Shown: one piece after another, positions 16,163 through 23,839 of the stretch
How the letters are laid out: every line of letters begins with the position of its first letter
Position numbering within the stretch: the first letter of the stretch is position 1
Assembly: GCA_024234595.1 (NCBI GenBank)
Contig: JACKNZ010000014.1
Location: 1-64,000 of the forward strand
DNA from: Moraxellaceae bacterium
GTDB taxonomy: Bacteria > Pseudomonadota > Gammaproteobacteria > Pseudomonadales > Moraxellaceae
Direction of reading: 5' to 3'
Length of the DNA: 64,000 bases
The notes under the pieces: generated by a model
What the model saw: the letters and a program-made list of their open reading frames with translations, nothing else
What the model was told of the DNA's origin: nothing
The model's database searches: none
Made by a program: the position numbers and the translations under genes

Positions 16163-16512
16163 GGCGTTTTGATTGGGGCTAAAAACAAGATGTAGGAATT
16201 GTCAGCTTTTAAGCGGAGATACGCAAGTTTTGTGCTAAAAAAAGACAAGCTCTCTTGTGAGCAAAGGTATCTACACAAGTATTTTGGAGCTAAAAAGTCT
16301 ATAAAAATGAGCGTTAAGTCCCCTCTTGAGAGGCGATTTAGGGGGGTGTAAGGGCTAAGAATAGTTCTTTGTTATCAGTTTTACCCCCCCCCCTAGCCCC
16401 TCCGAGGAGGGGAACTTCATCGTTATAGCCTATTTTCTAACCCTGAAAAAGATGTGTAGATAGCTTTGTCTTGTAGAAGATGGTTAGGATGATATTAAAA
16501 AGATTACACCTT
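16163..16512. other. 350-bp intergenic region upstream of ubiE, rich in repeats
   Basis: No ORF. The left part should hold the ubiE operon promoter. From about 16318 to 16412 lies a nested GC-rich palindrome: TCCCCTC/GAGG and CCCCTCC/GGAGGGG hairpins flank TTAGGGGGGTGTAA, which pairs with TTACCCCCC about 60 bp further on. This is a divergent family A element and a likely terminator for the upstream leftward gene. Confidence 0.6.
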
Positions 16513-17301
16513 TTAAGTTTGATAAGGATTCGGCTCGTTATTGTACAGTTTATTCATAATCGCTTCTTCTTGGCTAATAAATATATCCAAAAATTCTTGA
16601 GCTGAACCCATTGGACGCATGGCAGCAAAGCCTCTATCCAAAAAGTCATATAATGCCCCTAAACCTGCCATGTGCAAGGGTTTGCTAGCAATTTTAAAGG
16701 TGGCGTAAATAATACGGTTACGAACATACTTGTCTAATCCCATGCCTAACTCGCGTGCCAAAACCATTTGTTGTTCGCGTTGCTCACGGCTGCCAGTATG
16801 ACGATAAGCTTCGGCCATATTTTCTTCGTTAATCTCGGTAGCTTTTAGATGTTCAAAAATATAACTGGCCACCTGCTCATCCAACTCGCCAGTAATCGCA
16901 TTTAGCTCTAAAGCGACTGCTGCGGTTCTCATGACTGAATCGGGGAGTAGGCGAGTGGTAGTGGGTAAGGCGCGTTCAATTTCGTTAGCCAAAGAACTTA
17001 AATCTAGCCCACCATACATATCACTCAAAAAGAAATTGGTGACGGCTTTATAACGGTCGTCTTCGAGTAAATGGCCGTGAGTACGGGTCAAACGTGCGAC
17101 TTGCCATTTTTGAACAGCATTAAACCACTCTTTAAATTGAGTGTCTGAATGACAACGCCAAGAGCGATAACGCGCTAAATCATAACGCAAAATACCTTCG
17201 GTGTTGTTGATGTTTTCACGAGTCATAAGCAGACCTGCAGCTAGATTGGCAGAAGAGTTTTCTAAAGTATGTGCAGCGGGCATAGCAGCTATCTCATACA
17301 A
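16513..17301 (-). CDS. Conserved protein resembling the FFLEELY-motif family
   Basis: 262 aa, mostly helical, no signal peptide or membrane span. The segment YKAVTNFFLSDMYGGLDLSS is close to the FFLEELY-G motif that names a family of uncharacterised proteobacterial proteins; the following ERALPTTTRLLPDSVMRTAA fits the same family. Function is unknown to me. It lies between ubiE and a small gene in the space where Pseudomonas keeps its PHA cluster. It is 19 bp downstream of that small gene, so probably cotranscribed. The exact start is uncertain: MPAAHT, six codons in, is equally possible. Confidence 0.6.
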   Translation of the reverse strand: MYEIAAMPAAHTLENSSANLAAGLLMTRENINNTEGILRYDLARYRSWRCHSDTQFKEWFNAVQKWQVARLTRTHGHLLEDDRYKAVTNFFLSDMYGGLDLSSLANEIERALPTTTRLLPDSVMRTAAVALELNAITGELDEQVASYIFEHLKATEINEENMAEAYRHTGSREQREQQMVLARELGMGLDKYVRNRIIYATFKIASKPLHMAGLGALYDFLDRGFAAMRPMGSAQEFLDIFISQEEAIMNKLYNNEPNPYQT

Positions 17302-17320
17302 GTCTTAAATTAAGGGCAAT

Positions 17321-17575
17321 TTAAGCAAAATAATTACGCACACGGTCTTCAATGACTGACATAGGAGCAACAAAAGGTTTATCAGTTATGACAATTTCGA
17401 TATCTTTACCGTTGACGGTATATTTGCCTTTTACCTTACCAATTGGTGTCACGCCTGCAAATTCGCCACTTTCGGTGTTGCCATCAAAAGTGCCACCTTT
17501 GCTAGTGATTGTTTGTTTTACGCGGTCTAAAGTTTCTTTCATGCTGTCGTTTGGTGTAACGGTAAAGCGAGACAT
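17321..17575 (-). CDS. Small conserved protein, possibly PHA-system related
   Basis: 84 aa, soluble, single domain with predicted beta strands between two helices (MSRFTVTPNDSMKETLDRVK, then GEFAGVTPIGKVKGKYTV and a C-terminal amphipathic helix IEDRVRNYF). This arrangement is like the small PHA granule-region proteins (PF09650-type), but similarity is weak and I do not claim it. It lies upstream of the 262-aa gene and downstream of hslU. Confidence 0.55.
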   Translation of the reverse strand: MSRFTVTPNDSMKETLDRVKQTITSKGGTFDGNTESGEFAGVTPIGKVKGKYTVNGKDIEIVITDKPFVAPMSVIEDRVRNYFA

Positions 17576-17660
17576 AATTAACGTCCTACAAAATAATGAT
17601 TACAAATTGGTATTTTAGCAAAAAAGACAGCTTTTTGTGCAAAAAGCGTTTAACAAAATG

Positions 17661-17727
17661 CACTTATCGTGAGATGTCGCGTAAGTCCTAAAACCTTTGT
17701 TGGTTTCGACTTCGCTCAACCAACAAA
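17661..17727. repeat. Partial B element end followed by a C hairpin
   Basis: 17679-17688 reads GCGTAAGTCC, the right terminal motif of B elements, without a recognisable left half. At 17696-17727 a C-family hairpin follows: arms TTTGTTGGTT and AACCAACAAA (10 bp, perfect) around the core TCGACTTCGCTC. It lies just downstream of hslU and may terminate it. Confidence 0.75.
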
Positions 17728-17743
17728 CTATCGTAAATAGAAC

Positions 17744-19111
17744 TTATAAGATAAAACGGCTTAAATCTTCGTCTTGCACCAAATTACCCAGTTGTTTATT
17801 AACATCTTCGGACGTGAGTATTAAAACATCGCCTTGACGTTCTGAACCTAAATCACCTGCATTAAACGAAATTTCCTCCAGTAAACGCTCTAGCACGGTA
17901 TGCAAACGGCGTGCGCCAATGTTTTCGGTGCGTTCATTGACTTCAAAGGCAATTTGCGCCAAACGCTGAATACAGTCAGGACTAAACTCAATGCGTAAGC
18001 CTTCGGTGTTTAATAAGGCTTTATATTGCTCGGTGAGTGAGAAATGTGGCTCGGTCAAAATACGTTCAAAGTCGGCTGGCGTGAGGGCGTTTAACTCCAC
18101 CCGAATAGGCAAACGACCTTGTAACTCAGGAATCAAATCCGACGGTTTGGCTAAATGAAAAGCACCCGAGGCAATAAACAATATATGGTCAGTTTTAACC
18201 ATGCCGTATTTAGTGTTGACGGTTGAGCCTTCGATGAGTGGTAATAAGTCACGTTGTACGCCTTCACGAGACACATCTCCGCCACTGTGAGAGTCACCAC
18301 GGCGACACACTTTGTCAATTTCATCAATAAACACAATACCATTTTGCTCAACTGCTTCTAAGGCTTGGGTTTTTATGTCGTCTTCGTTGACCAGTTTGCT
18401 CGCTTCTTCTTCTTTTAGGCGTTTACGCGCTTCTTTAATTTTTAGTCGCTGGCTTTTTTTGCGTTCTTTGTTAAGGCTGCTAAACATCCCTTGTAACTGG
18501 CTGGCCATGTCTTCCATACCGGGCGGAGCCATAATATCGACACCAATCGCGGCTTGGGAGATTTCGATTTCAATTTCGCGGTCATCTAGTTCGCCTGCTT
18601 GGAGTTTGCGTCTAAATAACTGGCGAGTGGCATTGTCGGTTTTTTCGCTAGTTTGTACGCTGTCCTTATTCCAGTCGTCATTATCAGCTGTGCGAGCAGG
18701 GCGTAACAAGGCATCTAAAATCCGTTCTTCGGCCGCTTCTTCGGCACGATAGTCGGTTTTTTCCATCGCCGATAAGCGTTCGTTTTTAATTGCCACTTCC
18801 ATTAAATCCCTAATAATGGTTTCAACATCACGCCCCACATAACCCACTTCGGTAAATTTGGTGGCTTCGACTTTTAAAAAAGGTGCATTGGCGAGTTTTG
18901 CCAAACGGCGGGCAATTTCGGTTTTGCCTACGCCTGTTGGGCCAATCATCAAAATATTTTTGGGAGTGACTTCTAGGCGTTGCTCGTCAGTGAGCTGCAT
19001 ACGCCGCCAACGATTACGCAAGGCCGAGGCAACGGCACGTTTGGCCGCGTGCTGCCCCACAATATGACGGTCTAATTCGTGAACAATTTCGCGCGGGGTC
19101 ATGGTACTCAT
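17744..19111 (-). CDS. hslU: ATP-dependent protease ATPase subunit HslU
   Basis: 455 aa AAA+ unfoldase. Start MSTMTPREIVHELD follows GGAAG. Walker A is GPTGVGKTEIA, Walker B VFIDEIDKV, and the I-domain insertion is rich in charged residues at about 110-240. The sensor region and the C-terminal tail DLSRFIL, which docks into HslV, are intact. It unfolds substrates for the HslV chamber and works as a heat-shock protease in the cytoplasm. It lies 10 bp after hslV. Confidence 0.97.
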   Translation of the reverse strand: MSTMTPREIVHELDRHIVGQHAAKRAVASALRNRWRRMQLTDEQRLEVTPKNILMIGPTGVGKTEIARRLAKLANAPFLKVEATKFTEVGYVGRDVETIIRDLMEVAIKNERLSAMEKTDYRAEEAAEERILDALLRPARTADNDDWNKDSVQTSEKTDNATRQLFRRKLQAGELDDREIEIEISQAAIGVDIMAPPGMEDMASQLQGMFSSLNKERKKSQRLKIKEARKRLKEEEASKLVNEDDIKTQALEAVEQNGIVFIDEIDKVCRRGDSHSGGDVSREGVQRDLLPLIEGSTVNTKYGMVKTDHILFIASGAFHLAKPSDLIPELQGRLPIRVELNALTPADFERILTEPHFSLTEQYKALLNTEGLRIEFSPDCIQRLAQIAFEVNERTENIGARRLHTVLERLLEEISFNAGDLGSERQGDVLILTSEDVNKQLGNLVQDEDLSRFIL

Positions 19112-19121
19112 GGGGGCTTCC

Positions 19122-19646
19122 TTAAAAGGTTATGACTTCAATCACATGATTATGGTTGCTATATACACAAATATCGCCTGCAATTTGTAGGCTTTTTTTA
19201 GCAATCGCTTCGGCATCTAAGTCGGTGTTGTCACTTAAGGCGCGTGCTGCCGCTAGGGCATAGTTGCCGCCAGAACCAATAGCTAATACGCCATGCTCAG
19301 GTTCGAGTACATCGCCTGTGCCTGTAATAATAAAAGAGGCGTTTTTGTCGGCCACAATTAACATGGCCTCTAAACGACGCAAGGTGCGGTCGGTACGCCA
19401 GTCTTTGGCGAGTTCAACCGCAGAACGAATTAAGTTGCCGCCATGTTTTTCGAGTTTGGCTTCAAAATGGTCAAACAGCGTAAAAGCATCAGCCGTACCA
19501 CCTGCAAAACCTGCTAACACTTGATTGTGGTATAAGCGGCGCACTTTGCGAGCTGTGCCTTTAATGACGGTATTTCCTAAAGAGACTTGGCCGTCTCCGC
19601 CCAAAGCGACGCTGTTATTACGGCGCACACAGACAATGGTAGTCAT
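19122..19646 (-). CDS. hslV: ATP-dependent protease peptidase subunit HslV
   Basis: 174 aa. After Met removal the protein starts with Thr, the proteasome-type nucleophile (MTTIVCVRRN); GGDGQVSLG and the FAGGTADAFTLFDHFE segment are diagnostic. It forms the double hexameric peptidase chamber that HslU feeds. It leads the hslVU operon and is divergent from the ridA-like gene 125 bp away, so the promoter lies in that gap. Confidence 0.97.
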   Translation of the reverse strand: MTTIVCVRRNNSVALGGDGQVSLGNTVIKGTARKVRRLYHNQVLAGFAGGTADAFTLFDHFEAKLEKHGGNLIRSAVELAKDWRTDRTLRRLEAMLIVADKNASFIITGTGDVLEPEHGVLAIGSGGNYALAAARALSDNTDLDAEAIAKKSLQIAGDICVYSNHNHVIEVITF

Positions 19647-19771
19647 GATAGTTCCAGTTAAGCAAAATATGCCTTATAAGATAGGGCTTGTTTGGTGTAT
19701 TTCAATATAAACTGACAGACTTTGTGTGGTTTTGTGTATATTTTGTGGCCAAATTGGCAAGAGAGAGACAA

Positions 19772-20119
19772 ATGATTGAGCGTTTACAGGTGGCAAGGCG
19801 TTATAGCGAGGCGGCTATTTTTAATGGGGTGGTGTATTTGGCAGGGCAAGTGCCTAATGATGTAACCCAAGATATTGCAGGGCAAACAGCCCAAGTATTG
19901 GCCATGATTGATGATTTGTTGGGTCAAGCAGGGAGTAGTAAAAATCATTTATTAAGTGTGACGATTTATTTGCAAGACATGAGCGATTATGCAGGTATGA
20001 ATAGCGTGTGGGATAGTTGGTTAAATGAGGGCTTTGCACCGCCGCGTGCTTGTGTGCAAGCGGCTTTGGCAAATCCATTGTGGAAAGTGGAAATGGTGGT
20101 GGTGGCGGCGGTGGGTTGA
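19772..20119 (+). CDS. RidA family enamine/imine deaminase
   Basis: 115 aa from ATG 19772 (MIERLQVARRYSEA), preceded by GAGAGAG; the frame can be extended to a TTG at 19688 but without homologous sequence. The RidA/YjgF fold features are present: VYLAGQVPND, the PPRACVQAAL segment with the active-site Arg, and the following Glu (WKVEMVVVAAVG). Such proteins hydrolyse reactive enamines from PLP enzymes. Its TGA stop (20117-20119) lies inside the left arm of a C hairpin. Confidence 0.88.
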   Translation: MIERLQVARRYSEAAIFNGVVYLAGQVPNDVTQDIAGQTAQVLAMIDDLLGQAGSSKNHLLSVTIYLQDMSDYAGMNSVWDSWLNEGFAPPRACVQAALANPLWKVEMVVVAAVG

Positions 20120-20276
20120 TTGAGCGTAGTCGAAATCAATAATATACCCTTCGACTGCGCTCAGGGAACGTCTTTCGCTGGTTGAGCGAAGTCGAAACCA
20201 AGAGAATGAAAATAACATTCGACCCTTCGACTACGCTCAGGGGGCTTGATTATGCTGGCTGAGCGTAGTCGAAGCC
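20116..20276. repeat. Cluster of five C-family hairpins downstream of ridA
   Basis: Five hairpins at 20116-20139, 20147-20166, 20179-20200, 20223-20242 and 20257-20276. Each has the core GAGCGNAGTCGA (or its complement) flanked by arms that always pair: TTGATT/AATCAA, CCCT/AGGG, TGGTT/AACCA, CCCT/AGGG, GGCT/AGCC. The cluster fills the space between ridA and the GIY-YIG gene and overlaps both stop codons. Confidence 0.9.
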
Positions 20277-20587
20277 TAATTTGAATGACAATTTTTATAA
20301 TGGCTCTGATTTTGGCACTGTGACAAGGAGGGCAGTTGATTAAATTTTCCAGCTATCAACGCCTCTTTTTTCTGACGACTCCAGCCTTGTACTTGTTTTT
20401 CTCGATAAAAAGCGGTGTCAATTCTGTCGAATTCCTCAGTATAGACTAACTTAACTGGTAGTCTTTTTGCCGTGTGTTTTGCGCCTTCTCCTTGTTGGTG
20501 TTGCCAGAGTCGTAGCTCTATGTTGCTCGTGCTGCCTGTGTAATAACTACCATCAGCACATTGTAAAATGTATAAGTATCCTTTCAT
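20276..20587 (-). CDS. GIY-YIG nuclease domain protein (UPF0213 type)
   Basis: 103 aa. The GIY-YIG core is present as GYLYILQCADGSYYTGSTSN, followed by the helix LRLWQHQQGEGAKHT with conserved Arg and His, and by FYREKQVQGWSR, which supplies the metal-binding Glu. These single-domain proteins are usually of unknown role; the fold is a nicking or cleaving nuclease. The gene is bracketed by C hairpins, five on its 3' side touching the stop codon and three from 20623 onward upstream of the start. Confidence 0.88.
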   Translation of the reverse strand: MKGYLYILQCADGSYYTGSTSNIELRLWQHQQGEGAKHTAKRLPVKLVYTEEFDRIDTAFYREKQVQGWSRQKKEALIAGKFNQLPSLSQCQNQSHYKNCHSN

Positions 20588-20622
20588 AACTTAGTCCTTT
20601 TATTGACTCGTATTCCCTTTGA

Positions 20623-20719
20623 CCCTTCGACTCCGCTCAGGGAACATTTTTCGCTGGTTGAGCGAAGTCAAAACCACGAAAATAAAAAATACACTTCGAC
20701 CCTTCGACAAGCTCAGGGT
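20623..20719. repeat. Three C-family hairpins upstream of the GIY-YIG gene
   Basis: Hairpins at 20623-20642 (CCCT/AGGG), 20655-20676 (TGGTT/AACCA, core with one change) and 20699-20719 (ACCCT/AGGGT, core one base shorter). They sit between the start of the GIY-YIG gene and the end of yqiK. Confidence 0.88.
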
Positions 20720-20722
20720 GCT

Positions 20723-22411
20723 TTATTCGCCCTTAGCCTCACCCTGATTCATCAACCCACTCACCAAGCCTTGCGGACTGCCGCCCGACAAGCCTACCTC
20801 TTGCATTAACTGGTCAATTAACGGAGCTTGAGCGCGATAACGCAAGGCACTGGCCACCACTTGCTCACTCAAATTACCATTATTGGCAGGGGCATTTTCG
20901 CTATTAACTGATGTGCTGCCGTTTGCACCGTTAATACCCTCAATTTGAATAATTTTAATGCCTTCAATTTGCTCCAACGGTTTAACCGATTGCTCAATAA
21001 TTTTGGGTAACTCTTTAATAAGCTGCATTTTAACTTGCATGGCAATTAACTCAGGCGACAAGGTATTATCGGCTTCGTTAATCATACGTTTACCGTCAGC
21101 TTCGGCAGCATATTTCGCTCTAATACCTTCGGCTCTAATACGGTCGGCTTCTGCCTCAGCTGTGGCTTGTGTTTGCAGCGATTCGGCTTTGGCTTTAGCC
21201 GCGTCACGGTCGGCGGTGGCGGCTACGGTAATGCCAATTGCATCTTGTTCGGCCTTTTTGCGTGCTTCAACAAGTTGAATGGATTTTTCACGTTCAGCAA
21301 CTGCTAATTGGCGTGAAGTCACCACACCTTCTTCGGCTTTTACCGCTTCGGCACGTGCTTGGTCAGCTTCGGCTTTGGCTACCGACTCATCACGGCTTTT
21401 GCCTGCAATTTCAATGTTAGTCGCTTGTTGAGCAATTTGAATCGCTTTATCTTTTTCAATTTTGGCAATGGTTACTTTGCGTTCAGCTTCAACTTCTTGC
21501 TCTTTAATCATGCGTTCGGCAGCAATACGAGAGGTATCTGTTTGCTGTTTGGCACTAATTTGTGCTTGCTGAGACTCACGTTGTCTGTCGGCTTGTTGGG
21601 CGGCAATTTCGGCGGCTTGTTGCGCTTTGCGCGTTTCAATTTCGCGTTCTTGTTCTAGTTGGGCAAATTCGTTTTGTTGAGCAATTTCAAGCTGCTTTTT
21701 ATTGGCTTCTAGGTTTTTTGTGGCAATAGAAACGGCGGTTTCTTGCTCAATGTTATTACGCTCTTTACGACGATTTTCAGTTTGTTCGGTGAGGCGGGTT
21801 AAACCTTCGGCATCAAAGGCATTTTGTGGGTCAAAATATTCTACTTTAGTTTGGTTAAAGTGGGTGAGGGAGGAGCTTTCGAGTTCTAAACCATTTTTGG
21901 CCAAATCTTCTACCACAATCGCTTGTACGCTTTGTACAAAATGCGAGCGATGTTCGTGCATTTCGGCCATATCCATTTGGGCAGCACAAGCGCGTAAGGC
22001 AGCCACAAATTTACCTTCGACTAAAGCGCGTAATTCACCTGCATTGAGGGTGCGCGAGCCAAGCGTTTGAGCAGCAGTGGCAATCGCTTCGGCGGTTGGA
22101 TTTACCCGTACATAAAACTCGACACCCACATCAACACGCATTTTATCTTTAGTAATCAACGAGTCGTGTTTTTCGCGTTTAACTTCCAAGCGTAGGGTAT
22201 TCATATTAACGCAAATAACTTCGTGTAATACGGGTAAGACTAACGCACCGCCATTCATAATCACTGCTTGGCCGCCAAATCCTGTTCTTACAAAACTTTG
22301 TTCTTTGGTTGAGCGACGATATAGGCGGGCAATAATCACACCCACAATAATAAAAGCAAATAAAACCAAGCCACATAAAATAAGATAGGACATTAAATTT
22401 CCAGTATTCAT
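20723..22411 (-). CDS. yqiK: Flotillin-like SPFH-domain protein (YqiK family)
   Basis: 562 aa. One N-terminal membrane helix (about 8-28) is followed by an SPFH/Band 7 domain (about 30-210) and a very long Glu/Ala/Gln/Lys-rich coiled coil (about 220-460) with flotillin-type EA repeats. A C-terminal oligomerisation segment has an unstructured Gly/Asn-rich tail. Flotillins scaffold membrane microdomains. The ATG overlaps the yqiJ stop (ATGA), so the two are translated together, as in the E. coli yqiJK pair. Confidence 0.9.
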   Translation of the reverse strand: MNTGNLMSYLILCGLVLFAFIIVGVIIARLYRRSTKEQSFVRTGFGGQAVIMNGGALVLPVLHEVICVNMNTLRLEVKREKHDSLITKDKMRVDVGVEFYVRVNPTAEAIATAAQTLGSRTLNAGELRALVEGKFVAALRACAAQMDMAEMHEHRSHFVQSVQAIVVEDLAKNGLELESSSLTHFNQTKVEYFDPQNAFDAEGLTRLTEQTENRRKERNNIEQETAVSIATKNLEANKKQLEIAQQNEFAQLEQEREIETRKAQQAAEIAAQQADRQRESQQAQISAKQQTDTSRIAAERMIKEQEVEAERKVTIAKIEKDKAIQIAQQATNIEIAGKSRDESVAKAEADQARAEAVKAEEGVVTSRQLAVAEREKSIQLVEARKKAEQDAIGITVAATADRDAAKAKAESLQTQATAEAEADRIRAEGIRAKYAAEADGKRMINEADNTLSPELIAMQVKMQLIKELPKIIEQSVKPLEQIEGIKIIQIEGINGANGSTSVNSENAPANNGNLSEQVVASALRYRAQAPLIDQLMQEVGLSGGSPQGLVSGLMNQGEAKGE

Positions 22412-23070
22412 AGCGAGGGATTCCTTGTTTTTGAGAGTAAATAATCGATATTAGGCACAACGTGATAAATAGAGCCTTGTTGTTTAATAATTAAGGCTGT
22501 TTCGCCTGCTTTAAAATAATAGCTATTGTCGTCTGGCTCAACCATCATGTAGTGGGTATGACCAAATTCGTCTTTAAATTTGGCTTCGGCAGGGCTGTTA
22601 ACACGCGCTTCACCAACGGTAATCGTCACGGTTTTGCCAATAAAGCTGTCGCTAGAAATAGATTCGGTTTCGTCTTTGGGCAGATATTTAGTCACAAAGC
22701 GGCCACCCCAATTCATATGAGTTAAGCCCATGATTAAACTGGGAATAGCAATCAATAAACGGTCAAGCGGGGTATCAAGTAGAGAAATACAGAGTTGCTG
22801 TAATACAATGCCTGTTAAACCAAAGCCAAGTAAAAAAAATATCAATAAAATCAGTAATGGAGCGCGGCCAATATGCAGCCAACTCAACAAACTCGATAAA
22901 GCCTGATTCGCGCCGTCTAAATTAAGGTCAGCATCAATATCAGTATCTGGACTATGGCTTAAAGAAGATAAACCAAAAAACAGCCCAATCATTTCAATCG
23001 CGCCCAAGCCAAGCATCAGCAGCAATGCAAAGCTAAAAGGGGCAATATCATCTAACCATAACCAATCCAT
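22408..23070 (-). CDS. yqiJ: YqiJ-like membrane protein with NfeD/OB-fold domain
   Basis: 220 aa. Three or four membrane helices (about 10-35, 65-95, 100-125) are followed by a soluble C-terminal OB-fold-like domain starting at about 145 (FIGKTVTITVGEARVNSPAEAKF). This is the inner-membrane partner of flotillin-like YqiK. NfeD-type OB domains are usually encoded next to SPFH genes. It is 15 bp after the SPOR gene and shares an ATGA overlap with yqiK. Confidence 0.85.
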   Translation of the reverse strand: MDWLWLDDIAPFSFALLLMLGLGAIEMIGLFFGLSSLSHSPDTDIDADLNLDGANQALSSLLSWLHIGRAPLLILLIFFLLGFGLTGIVLQQLCISLLDTPLDRLLIAIPSLIMGLTHMNWGGRFVTKYLPKDETESISSDSFIGKTVTITVGEARVNSPAEAKFKDEFGHTHYMMVEPDDNSYYFKAGETALIIKQQGSIYHVVPNIDYLLSKTRNPSL

Positions 23071-23085
23071 TGTTGTTCTCTTTGT

Positions 23086-23829
23086 TTAGTTTTGTTGAGT
23101 AATTAAACTATCAACTCCTTCACGTTGCAAGTTTTTACGGGCATCGGTGGCGTTGTCTTTGCCTGTAAAGGGGCCAACAATCACGCGATACCATTCTTCA
23201 CCTTGTTTAACCGTTACTTTTTGAACTTTAACGGGTAAGCCCGCTAACATAATACTGGCACGTCGATTTTCGGCCTCTGCCTTGCTTTTAAATGAGCCTG
23301 CTTGTAGTGCATAGCGTTTAGTGTCTTTAGGCGGCTCTTTTTTATGCTCTTGCTGAAGGGCGGCAATTTTTTTATCTAAAGCATCTGCTTGTTTAGCACT
23401 CTTGCTGTCTTTATCTGACGCTGATTTGTCGGCGGTGTGTTTTTCTTTGCTTTGTGTTTCTTGTTTCTTGCTACTGTCATTACTTGTATTTTGCTTGGTG
23501 GGTGCAACCGTTTTGCTTGTGTCGTTTGTAGGCTCTGGTGCTTGAGTCAACACCTCTTGATTAGGCAATAAATCATAAAACACAAATTTGGGGTCAGCCG
23601 ATGTATTGGCGGTATTTGCCTGCGCGGTTTTAGGGTCAGCTGTTGTATTTTGCGCCACAGGTCGCCACGGTTGCCACCAGTATAAGCCTGAGGCAACAAA
23701 AAGCCCGACAGTAATGCCAAAACCTACCAATAGCCAACTTGATAAAGGGCTTTTAGGCTGACTAGCCGTTTGATTTTTAGGGGCATGACGTGTTGCCCCT
23801 TGCGGTTTCTTTTTACCGTATTTAAACAC
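23086..23829 (-). CDS. SPOR-domain cell-division protein (FtsN-like)
   Basis: 247 aa. A short basic cytoplasmic N-terminus (KYGKKKPQGATRH) is followed by one membrane helix (about 30-50), a long low-complexity Lys/Ser/Asp/Thr-rich linker, and a C-terminal SPOR domain (RYALQAGSFKSKAEAENRRA to the end). The topology is that of FtsN: inner-membrane anchor, periplasmic linker, septal glycan-binding domain. It directly follows argS, as in Pseudomonas and Acinetobacter. The central FtsN activating helix is not obvious, so it may be a DedD- or FtsN-type protein. Confidence 0.82.
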   Translation of the reverse strand: MFKYGKKKPQGATRHAPKNQTASQPKSPLSSWLLVGFGITVGLFVASGLYWWQPWRPVAQNTTADPKTAQANTANTSADPKFVFYDLLPNQEVLTQAPEPTNDTSKTVAPTKQNTSNDSSKKQETQSKEKHTADKSASDKDSKSAKQADALDKKIAALQQEHKKEPPKDTKRYALQAGSFKSKAEAENRRASIMLAGLPVKVQKVTVKQGEEWYRVIVGPFTGKDNATDARKNLQREGVDSLITQQN

Positions 23830-23839
23830 AAATAGCCTC

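Noticed and set aside
17321..17575. Firm assignment as a PHA granule-region protein
   Set aside because: Only secondary-structure-like resemblance and location; no diagnostic motif seen.
18312..18752. 146-aa plus-strand frame within hslU
   Set aside because: Ser/Arg-rich antisense shadow of the conserved hslU coding sequence.
20116..20719. Insertion sequence around the GIY-YIG gene
   Set aside because: No transposase, no long terminal repeats and no target duplication; only small hairpins are present.
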